From the NCBI GenBank assembly GCA_934667845.1, contig CAKUMQ010000026.1, forward strand, positions 1-35,756: a stretch of DNA of 35,756 bases, written 5' to 3'. Positions 7,907 to 15,055 of the stretch are shown one piece after another. Numbering within the stretch: the first letter of the stretch is position 1; the number at the start of each line of letters is the position of its first letter. The DNA comes from an uncultured Eubacteriales bacterium. Lineage in GTDB: Bacteria; Bacillota; Clostridia; Oscillospirales; Acutalibacteraceae. The position numbers and the translations under genes were made by a program. Under the pieces are notes generated by a model. The model ran no database searches and was not told the origin of the DNA. It worked only from the letters and a program-made list of their open reading frames with translations.

Positions 7907-8798
7907 ATACGACCCTCCTGTTCACGATGGCATAGGTTATGCCTATGATCGCCACGATGAGAATGAAATAGATCACGGACAGCGCGGCGCTGTAGCTCAG
8001 GTTCAGGCTCTTGGCAAAGGTGTAGATATACTGCATGACCGCATTGGAATAATCCGAAAAGCTGTCGATCAGCGTATAGACCACATTCAGCACCAGAACC
8101 GGACTGATCATCGGGAAAGTGATCTTCCAGAACATCGACCAGCGCGTAGCACCCTCCACGCGCGCCGACTCATACAGCGAGCCGGAGATCGACAGCAGCC
8201 CGCTCATGAACAGCAGGATCTGCAGGCCGGATTTCCACGCCAGCGTAAAAATACTGTTGACCAGCTCGGTCAGCATTCCCGCAAGCTCCGAGCCGAGACC
8301 GATATTCTGCAGCACGGTGTCGATCCCGGCTGTTTCAAACAGCATGGATGAGCGCGTGCCGAAACGGATCGCGCTGGGCATACTGTCGCCGGACATAATG
8401 GACAGCGCGATACCCGAGCCGATAATGACCGGGAGAAAAAACACGGTGCGGACGACGCCCCGACCGGCAAATCTCTGATTCAGGATCACCGCCATAAACA
8501 GTGAAAACGCTATGATCACCGGCGTTTTCCAGAGGATCTCCGTCAGCTGTCCGGTCAGGTATCTCACATAGTACAGATCGGTGAAAAAAGCATCGTAGAA
8601 GCCCTTGAAACCGGCAAAGGTCAGCCCCACGCCGTTTTCCGAGATCGTGACGTTGCAGACGGAATACGCCAGCGCCGACAGCATCGGACGCAGGAAAAAT
8701 CCCCAGAAGCCGATGATCCAGGGGAGAACAAACAGAAATCCCGCGATCCGGCGCCGCTTTTCCAGATCGACGCTTCGATGGTGTCTCAACCGCTTCAT
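7893..8798 (-). CDS. Sugar ABC transporter permease, MalF type (pair 2)
   Basis: A protein of 301 residues with about six membrane segments, an N-terminal GFLFVLPWIIGFWGFFLRPM typical of MalF/UgpA-like subunits, and an EAA loop (SLYESARVEGATRWSMFWKITFPMISP). The ATG at 8798 overlaps the stop codon of the DUF5696 gene (ATGA), which suggests coupled translation. It forms a heterodimer with the next gene product. The solute-binding lipoprotein at the head of the operon (26426-27790) is the likeliest partner, since the fused binding protein sits directly before the other pair (inference). Confidence 0.92.
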   Translation of the reverse strand: MKRLRHHRSVDLEKRRRIAGFLFVLPWIIGFWGFFLRPMLSALAYSVCNVTISENGVGLTFAGFKGFYDAFFTDLYYVRYLTGQLTEILWKTPVIIAFSLFMAVILNQRFAGRGVVRTVFFLPVIIGSGIALSIMSGDSMPSAIRFGTRSSMLFETAGIDTVLQNIGLGSELAGMLTELVNSIFTLAWKSGLQILLFMSGLLSISGSLYESARVEGATRWSMFWKITFPMISPVLVLNVVYTLIDSFSDYSNAVMQYIYTFAKSLNLSYSAALSVIYFILIVAIIGITYAIVNRRVVYAVQ

Positions 8799-11053
8799 TC
8801 GACTGCCTCCATGATCAGATATTTCCCGGCATCCACGGACCCTTCCGCGCCCTGATAGGGGGTCTTTCCGGTATTGGTCAGGATCCTTGCCCCGTTTTCA
8901 TAGGTCAGCATAAACACGCCGTTTGTCAGCCGGTCATGCCGGAAAAGCGGCGAGCCGCCGGTGACCTCCCGGATATGCGCCGCCTGCTTTGCCGCCGACA
9001 GGACCGTATCCGCCCACACCTGCGCATCTGCGCTGTACAGCCCGTTCAGCGGACTGCCGATCAGGGCAGTCGACTCGCCGGTGATCAGCGAAAAGGCGGG
9101 AACCGTTCCGGTGACCAGCGCTTTCAGCAGCACTTCCCCGGCATTTCCGTTTAAATTGACCGCCTTGGACGTACAGGGACGCAGGCCGGACATGACGAGC
9201 TGATAAAACGGAACCGTCTCATCCGTCACGTCATAGCCGCTGGATTCCAGCGGCGTGTCCGTCAGCACACAGGCATAGCCCACGACATAAGCCGCCGGTT
9301 CGGGCAGGACAAGCGCCGTCTGCTCACTGAGCGTTTTCAGCAGCGCGCGGTTTGCCTGCTCGGTGTCCTCACGGGTCAGCAGCTCCGACCCGTAGCTGCC
9401 GTAGGACAGATTGGCGGGGGTATACAGGGAAAGCCGGATGCCGCTGTATGCGGTCATCGCCTGTTTCAGCCGTTTGGCCAGATCGGCAAAGCACAGCGGG
9501 TTGGTCAGGTAGCCGCGCCCGCCGTCCGGATCCTTCAGACGCGTACTGACCAGAAAGCGGTATTGATACGCCGGTGCCCCCGTCATCGTCTGGGCGCTGT
9601 CGTTATAGGCGGAAAGTCCGCTGCCGTTTTTCTCAAACCGGACGATATCAGTCGACAGGGTCAGCCTGCCGCCGTTTTCTGCAAGTGCGTCCGCAAGCGC
9701 CGTCAGCGCCTTGCGGCTTCCCAATGCGCCGACCGGGGCAAGTGCGGTATCCACTTTTCCGCGGATCCCGTCCCGGCTCCACGAGTTCAGGCGGACCGAA
9801 GCCGTCACGCCCTCGGCTTGCAGCATTTCCGTATACGCGCGGATCGCCTCCGCGGTCGACAGCGTCTCCGTCCGCTTGACCACAAAGCCGGCGACAGACT
9901 CCGTCTTTTGCGTCGCCGCGTAAAAATCCAGCCAGACCGCCGCCGATTCATCGGGCACCGCCGCCACGCCCTGCTCCTCCCGCAGATATTCGCGGTAGCG
10001 CCGCGCCATGCCGTTGTAGTCCGCCTCTGTCCCCGACAGGAAGAAATAGCGCTGTGTACAGGCGCTCAACTCCCGTTCCCGCTCCTGATAGAGATGGACG
10101 TCCTGCGCGTCGATGCTCTTTTCGTCGAGCGTATACCGGTCGTCGCTGCGCAGAACATAGGAGCAAAACACACTGCCGTAAGAGGAATTCATCCCGTTCG
10201 GGACGGCGTTGACCGATGCTGCGGCAGCGCCCTCGGTCAAAACCGCCAGAAAGGCGGCGTTTCCCTTTTTGACGCCGAATACCGGCAGAGTCGCCGCTTC
10301 CCGGTTTGGCGGCCGGTTGGTCAGCGTCAGCGCCATATCCGTACCGATCAGCGGCTGCGCGTATTTGCTTTTGGTCTTCCCGTTGTGAAACGCCATCAGC
10401 GCGCCGCAGCCGTCCGGCAGCAGCGCATAGCCCTCTTCTCCCTGCCCGGCTGCGCCGAAATAGGGAAGGAGCGACAGACCGCACAGCAAATACCGCTCCG
10501 GGCGTCCCTCGGTGATCTCCGCAGTCAGGACCCGCACCGTCAGCCCGCCGTCCCCGAGCGTCACCTCCACCGGAACGGTGATCTGATAATCCGGAAAAAG
10601 GTAATCGGCGCGGAAGCCGTTTTCGACACGGTAAAGCGTCAGTCCCTTCTTCCGCACACAGGCGTTTTCGCTGTTTTTCCTTACCATATCCGATTTTTCC
10701 AGATCAAAGATCTCAATGACCAGCGCCGAGGACAGCTCCATTTTCCCCGCCGGATTGGCCACCGGGTCAGCCTCCACCTCCGGTGGGGCGGAATACCAGT
10801 CCGTTTCGGCTGCCGTATCCCGCACGCGGAAGCTGCCGTTTTGGCTGTTCACACTCAGGATCAGCCCGTCGCTTTCGGCGGCAGGCGCAAACCCCTGCGC
10901 ATCCGCCTCCCCTGCCGTCCACGGCTGCACGGCGAGCGGCGGAGCGGACCGGGGGCGCAGGCTGTCCGCCTGTCCCGCCGGAGTGCACCCGAAAAGGCAG
11001 ACCGCAGCCATCACCGCCGCCAAAAGCAGCGCCGTATTTCGTTTGCCCAGCAT
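8795..11053 (-). CDS. DUF5696 family lipoprotein
   Basis: A protein of 752 residues. A lipobox ends in CLFGC (C23), so it should be a lipoprotein on the outer face of the membrane. The remainder matches in length and layout the DUF5696 proteins found beside YIP1, NHL and ABC permease genes in Paenibacillus and Clostridia (recalled association, not searched). An N-terminal beta-rich part (SVNSQNGSFRVRDTAAETDWYS) is followed by a putative alpha/beta barrel region (about 400-700: VWLDFYAATQ, ASVRLNSWSRDG, GGRLTLSTDIVRF). The ATG at 11053 follows GGGAGGGAG; the longer open frame to 11233 runs into the YIP1 gene and is not used. A glycosidase-like role is possible, but no catalytic residues can be named. 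Confidence 0.8.
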   Translation of the reverse strand: MLGKRNTALLLAAVMAAVCLFGCTPAGQADSLRPRSAPPLAVQPWTAGEADAQGFAPAAESDGLILSVNSQNGSFRVRDTAAETDWYSAPPEVEADPVANPAGKMELSSALVIEIFDLEKSDMVRKNSENACVRKKGLTLYRVENGFRADYLFPDYQITVPVEVTLGDGGLTVRVLTAEITEGRPERYLLCGLSLLPYFGAAGQGEEGYALLPDGCGALMAFHNGKTKSKYAQPLIGTDMALTLTNRPPNREAATLPVFGVKKGNAAFLAVLTEGAAAASVNAVPNGMNSSYGSVFCSYVLRSDDRYTLDEKSIDAQDVHLYQERERELSACTQRYFFLSGTEADYNGMARRYREYLREEQGVAAVPDESAAVWLDFYAATQKTESVAGFVVKRTETLSTAEAIRAYTEMLQAEGVTASVRLNSWSRDGIRGKVDTALAPVGALGSRKALTALADALAENGGRLTLSTDIVRFEKNGSGLSAYNDSAQTMTGAPAYQYRFLVSTRLKDPDGGRGYLTNPLCFADLAKRLKQAMTAYSGIRLSLYTPANLSYGSYGSELLTREDTEQANRALLKTLSEQTALVLPEPAAYVVGYACVLTDTPLESSGYDVTDETVPFYQLVMSGLRPCTSKAVNLNGNAGEVLLKALVTGTVPAFSLITGESTALIGSPLNGLYSADAQVWADTVLSAAKQAAHIREVTGGSPLFRHDRLTNGVFMLTYENGARILTNTGKTPYQGAEGSVDAGKYLIMEAVE

Positions 11054-11069
11054 CACAGATCTCCCTCCC

Positions 11070-11690
11070 TTACCGCCGCAGCCGCAACTCAACATAGATG
11101 GTTTTAAAGAAAAGCACGACCTGCTGCACCAGCCCGAAAAACAGCACGCCGAGGAACAGCACGAACAGCATACCCGCCAGCACGATAAGCATACTGCCGA
11201 CAGTCTTTCCGACAGAGTAATCGTGCACCACATGCAGCGCGTCGATCAGAAGAAATGCGCTCCAGAGCGCTCCGACGACGGACACCAGAGAGATGAATAC
11301 CGTCTCATCGACGGTCAGCAGATGACTGAGAGCCGTACCGATCAGCAGCGAGCCGATATACGGCACCAGCGCATACGCGCTGGACACCCATATCTCCCGC
11401 ATGGTTCCCTTGCCATCCAGCAGCGCAGCCACCGCCCAGTTAACGACCGTCCAGAGGATAAACAGCCCGAAGGTCGCCGCCGCCACATAAAGTACATTAA
11501 ACTGCGCCGTATTCCGGTAGTTGAATTTGAAATCGGTCAGCTGCTGTGAAAAGACCGTCGCCAAAAACCAGATCAGCAGGATCACGACCGATCCGGCGAG
11601 ATCCCATCGGCGGGTATGCTTTAACTCCCAATAGGTATCCGTGGGATGGTTGAGCAGTCGGCCGAGCAGCCGGAGCCGTTGCCTGATCAT
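11070..11690 (-). CDS. YIP1 family membrane protein
   Basis: A protein of 206 residues with about five membrane segments: around LAGSVVILLIWFLATVF, FNVLYVAAATFGLFILWTVV, IWVSSAYALVPYIGSLLIG, VFISLVSVVGALWSAFLLID and a C-terminal hydrophobic stretch. HPTDTYWELKHTRRW near the N-terminus and the SSAYALVPYI segment are typical of bacterial YIP1 domains. The ATG at 11690 overlaps the stop of the NHL gene (ATGA) with GAGGTGG upstream. Between an NHL/TPR protein and a DUF5696 lipoprotein, it probably belongs to a membrane assembly that works with the adjacent transporters; no biochemical role is known to me. Confidence 0.85.
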   Translation of the reverse strand: MIRQRLRLLGRLLNHPTDTYWELKHTRRWDLAGSVVILLIWFLATVFSQQLTDFKFNYRNTAQFNVLYVAAATFGLFILWTVVNWAVAALLDGKGTMREIWVSSAYALVPYIGSLLIGTALSHLLTVDETVFISLVSVVGALWSAFLLIDALHVVHDYSVGKTVGSMLIVLAGMLFVLFLGVLFFGLVQQVVLFFKTIYVELRLRR

Positions 11691-13174
11691 ACGGTGCCAC
11701 CTCGTTTCCCCTCGTTTGCCGCGCGCCTGCGGCGCAGCACGGCGCGGGCTGTGCCGCCCGCCGCGATCAATATCAGCCCGCCTGTCAGTACCCACGGAAA
11801 ATAGATCCTGATCAGCTCCAGCCGGTATTCCTTGAATGCGCGGGAATAACCGACCCGGTCATATCCGTAATCGGCATAGGTCATCGCCTCGCGGTAACGC
11901 CCCTCCTCATAAAGTGCCTTGCCGATTCCCTCATACGCCAGCTCGCAGTTCTGATTATAGTGCAGCACCTGTTCCCACAGCCCCTTTGCCTCCGCATAGC
12001 GCCCGTCCGTGTACAAAGCCACGGCATCCTCCACCAGAGCGCCGTATGCAGTCGGCTCAAATACCGTCACCGATCCCTTGTCCTTATCCAGCACATATAC
12101 CGTGCGGTCAACGCAGTCGATCGCGACCGGATTCTGAAAGGAGCCGCGCTGATAGCCTTGTGCCCCGAAGATGTGCAGCAGACGGCTCTCCTGGTCGTAT
12201 TCGAAGATCCTGCCCTGCGTTTTATCCAGCGCATAGATCAGTCCCCTGTCACTGACGCAGATATCCACAAAGGAGGTGTCCCGGGTCTGCCCGCGGTATA
12301 CATCGCGGTTTAGATCACCGTAATCGCCGGTCAGCGCAGGCACATTCTGCTCCCTCTGGGCCAGGACATTGCTGCCGATCGCATTCATTTTGCGGATCTC
12401 GCCGGTCGTGGAGGTGTGCACGCTTGTGCAGGTATAAACGAAGTTGTCACTGCCCATGTCAAAGCCGTTAAACTGCACGGGAACATACCGTGTCATCTTA
12501 TCGACCTGCACCTGTGACATGATCTTTTTCCAGTAGTAATCCACCAACAGCGAAATCGTCACATCGACCTCGTTTGCCCCGTAAAATCCGAGAAAACGGC
12601 CGCTCTGGTCATAGATCAGCGCGCCGAGGTGAAGCCCGTCCGCCAGAACGAATACCGTGCCGCGGGTATTGACGATCACATTGGTCGGCCGGAATACGGT
12701 CGCCTCGTCAATCAGATCGGTATCCGGTCTTGTAAAGCTCTGACACAGCCGGTCCTCCCGGTCAAGCCGGATCACACGTCCCTCCTCCGGCAGAGCAATA
12801 TACAAAAACCCGTCGGCATCCGCATACAGCCCGCCCGGCTTTTTGATCGGCTCCGTACCGCCGTCGGTGCGGTAGGCGCTGACGGTTCTGATCAGCTGCA
12901 GATCAGACGAGCAGACCAGAATGCGGTCGTTTCCGGTATCCGCGATATACACAGTTCCATCCGCTGCCGCAAACAGGTCGGCGGGCGCATTGAGCGCTTT
13001 GCCTGTCAGCTGACTGCCGTCAACCACTGTCGAGGGCGTATATCCCTCCGGCGCCGGCACGGCGGTTCCCCATGCGTCGTAAATATATCCGGTATAGGGG
13101 AGCGCCGCCCCGACCGGAAGGGCGAGCAGCAGGCACACCGCCAGAAACAGCGCCATACGTTTACCAAATTTCAC
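11687..13174 (-). CDS. NHL/TPR-repeat membrane-anchored protein
   Basis: A protein of 495 residues. It has a signal peptide (residues 1-24), then NHL-type beta-propeller blades (ADLFAAADGTVYIADTGNDRILV, GGLYADADGFLYIALPEEGRVIRLD, PTNVIVNTRGTVFVLADG, VDICVSDRGLIYALDKTQGRIFEYD, NPVAIDCVDRTVYVLDKDKGSVTVFEP). Two TPR-like units follow (DAVALYTDGRYAEAKGLWEQV, IGKALYEEGRYREAMTYA), then one membrane helix near residues 456-478 and a basic tail. The start is a GTG at 13174 with GGAGG 7 bases upstream; the ORF from 13264 has no such site. It likely displays a propeller outside the membrane, perhaps as a scaffold for the neighbouring transporter. Function unknown. Confidence 0.85.
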   Translation of the reverse strand: MKFGKRMALFLAVCLLLALPVGAALPYTGYIYDAWGTAVPAPEGYTPSTVVDGSQLTGKALNAPADLFAAADGTVYIADTGNDRILVCSSDLQLIRTVSAYRTDGGTEPIKKPGGLYADADGFLYIALPEEGRVIRLDREDRLCQSFTRPDTDLIDEATVFRPTNVIVNTRGTVFVLADGLHLGALIYDQSGRFLGFYGANEVDVTISLLVDYYWKKIMSQVQVDKMTRYVPVQFNGFDMGSDNFVYTCTSVHTSTTGEIRKMNAIGSNVLAQREQNVPALTGDYGDLNRDVYRGQTRDTSFVDICVSDRGLIYALDKTQGRIFEYDQESRLLHIFGAQGYQRGSFQNPVAIDCVDRTVYVLDKDKGSVTVFEPTAYGALVEDAVALYTDGRYAEAKGLWEQVLHYNQNCELAYEGIGKALYEEGRYREAMTYADYGYDRVGYSRAFKEYRLELIRIYFPWVLTGGLILIAAGGTARAVLRRRRAANEGKRGGTV

Positions 13175-13205
13175 AGGACTTCCTCCTTCCCGACACGCCG
13201 CGCGG

Positions 13206-14117
13206 TCACTCCTTGATCCCGGCAAACGCCATTGTCTGCACAACGGACGACTGCGACACCACAAAAAGCACGATCGGCGGAAGCATTAAAAAGACCGTCG
13301 CCGCCGAGCTGACACCGGCACGGGCGATCGTGCCGCCCGAAACCAGCTGTGACAGCATGGTGGGCAGCGTGCGGAGATTCTCCCGGAAAACGAACTGCTG
13401 AGAGGAGGCGTTGTTCCACAGCCCCTGAAATGCGAAAATGACCAGCGTCATCCATGCCGGCTTGACGTTCGGCATGACGATCCGATACCATATACCGAAT
13501 TCATTGCAGCCGTCTATCCGCGCCGCCTCCAGCAGCGCGGTCGGCAGCTGCTCCATAAACTGCTTCATCAGAAAAACGCCCAGCGTTCCGCCCAGCGTCG
13601 GCAGGATCATTACCGAATAGGTGTCGATCAGCCCCAGTCTGGCAATGATGATATACTGCGGCAGAAACGTGACCTGGGAGACAAAGAGGAGCGACGTCAC
13701 AATAAGGGAAAACAGAAGATCCTTGCCCCGGAACCGGTTTTTTGCCAACGGATAGGCGCACATAGACGAGATCAGAACGAGCAGGACCGTCGCCGTGACC
13801 GAGACAAACACGCTGTTGAACAGATACTTGGAAAACGGCACCCATGTGTTGGAGCAAAGGGCAAACAGATCCGCAAAGTTGTCCCATGTCGGGTTCACCA
13901 CATACAGGCGGGGCGGAAACACAAAGATCTCCTCAAAGGGCTTAAAGGCGTTGACGACCGCAAAGACAAGCGGCAACGCCATAAAAGCGCCGAACAGCGC
14001 CAGCAGCAGAAACAGCAAGATATTGCCGCCGCGGGACCGCGCATACTGCTTGGCGCCGTAGCCGTTTGCCGCGCGCCCGCTCCGGCTTTTGCCTCTTTTC
14101 TTTTTCTCCACGCTCAT
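13206..14117 (-). CDS. Sugar ABC transporter permease, MalG type (pair 1)
   Basis: A protein of 303 residues. A basic cytoplasmic N-terminus (KKKRGKSRSGRAANGYG) is followed by six membrane segments and the EAA loop (ALLEAARIDGCNEFGIWYRIVMPNVKP). YPLAKNRFRGKDLLF and PTLGGTLGVFLMKQFMEQLP are typical of the CUT1 carbohydrate permeases. The ATG at 14117 has a purine-rich AAGAGAGGG upstream; the ORF to 14201 extends into the previous gene and is not used. It lies directly after its MalF-type partner. The substrate-binding subunit is most likely the large fused protein two genes upstream. Confidence 0.92.
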   Translation of the reverse strand: MSVEKKKRGKSRSGRAANGYGAKQYARSRGGNILLFLLLALFGAFMALPLVFAVVNAFKPFEEIFVFPPRLYVVNPTWDNFADLFALCSNTWVPFSKYLFNSVFVSVTATVLLVLISSMCAYPLAKNRFRGKDLLFSLIVTSLLFVSQVTFLPQYIIIARLGLIDTYSVMILPTLGGTLGVFLMKQFMEQLPTALLEAARIDGCNEFGIWYRIVMPNVKPAWMTLVIFAFQGLWNNASSQQFVFRENLRTLPTMLSQLVSGGTIARAGVSSAATVFLMLPPIVLFVVSQSSVVQTMAFAGIKE

Positions 14118-14128
14118 ACCCTCTCTTC

Positions 14129-15055
14129 TCAATGGCCTATCCGGTTGATGACCCGTGTCACCAGCCGGTTTGCCGAATACATCAGGATAAACAGGAAACA
14201 CGCCAGCGCACAGGCATAGCCCATTTCAAACCGTACCGTGCCGTAGTCCATGATATGGGTCACGAGGGTCTCCGCCGCATACTGCGTGCTCGGGAATCCC
14301 GCCAGACGCACCGATATATCGCCCACCGAAAAGGAGGACACGATCTGCATTACCGCACCGAACAGCAGCTGGGACCGCATGGATGGGATCGTGATATACC
14401 ACATTTCCTGAAAGCGGTTGTGGATACCGTCCATCAGTCCCGCCTCATACAGCACCGGGTCGACGGTCTGCAATCCGGCGATAAAGGCGAGAAATCCCGT
14501 ACCGAGAGACAGCCAGAGCTGTACGATGATCACGATCGTCAGGATGTACTGCGTGTCGGTCAGCCAGCCTATCGGCTCCGAGATCAGCCCGAGCTTCATG
14601 AGCAGACCGTTTGCCAGACCGTAGGAATCCGCGCTGAAGATAAACGACCATATGGTATAAGAGGTGCCGGACAGCACCGGGGCATAAAACACCAGCGTCA
14701 GAAACGCGCGGAGCCGCGGTCCGCAATCGTTGATCAGCCACGCCAGCACAAAACAGAGCAGATAGCTGATCGGCCCCGTGATCAAGGCAAATACGAGCGT
14801 ATTGCGTATGGCGATAATGAATACGTCGTCGTCCATCAGCATGCGGAGATAATTGTCCCATCCCCTAAACGAGGGGGCGGAAAAGGCGTTGAAATCCGTA
14901 AAGCTGAAATAGACCGACGCCATCAGCGGCAGCAGGGTGAACAGAAAAAACAGCACCAGAAAAGGCGCCATCAGCGCATAGTTTTGCCAATCCCGCCGCA
15001 GATCGGACAGGAGCGTTCGTTTTTTTGTGTTCAAAGCATCCACTTCCCTTTTCAC
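14129..15055 (-). CDS. Sugar ABC transporter permease, MalF type (pair 1)
   Basis: A protein of 308 residues from the GTG at 15055, with six membrane segments (first: ALMAPFLVLFFLFTLLPLMASVYFS) and a degenerate EAA loop (VLYEAGLMDGIHNRFQEMWYITIPSM). The start is uncertain. The GTG at 15055 overlaps the stop of the fused solute-binding gene (GTGA), as other junctions here do. An in-frame TTG at 15034 (LNTKKR) follows AAGGGAAG and would give 301 residues. The longer frame to 15520 is antisense-like overlap with the upstream gene and is rejected. It pairs with the MalG-type permease downstream. Confidence 0.9.
   Translation of the reverse strand: MKREVDALNTKKRTLLSDLRRDWQNYALMAPFLVLFFLFTLLPLMASVYFSFTDFNAFSAPSFRGWDNYLRMLMDDDVFIIAIRNTLVFALITGPISYLLCFVLAWLINDCGPRLRAFLTLVFYAPVLSGTSYTIWSFIFSADSYGLANGLLMKLGLISEPIGWLTDTQYILTIVIIVQLWLSLGTGFLAFIAGLQTVDPVLYEAGLMDGIHNRFQEMWYITIPSMRSQLLFGAVMQIVSSFSVGDISVRLAGFPSTQYAAETLVTHIMDYGTVRFEMGYACALACFLFILMYSANRLVTRVINRIGH

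Noticed and set aside
11054..11233. N-terminal extension of the DUF5696 lipoprotein
   Set aside because: It overlaps the YIP1 gene, is Cys/Ser-rich shadow sequence, and a strong ribosome site and lipobox signal mark the ATG at 11053.
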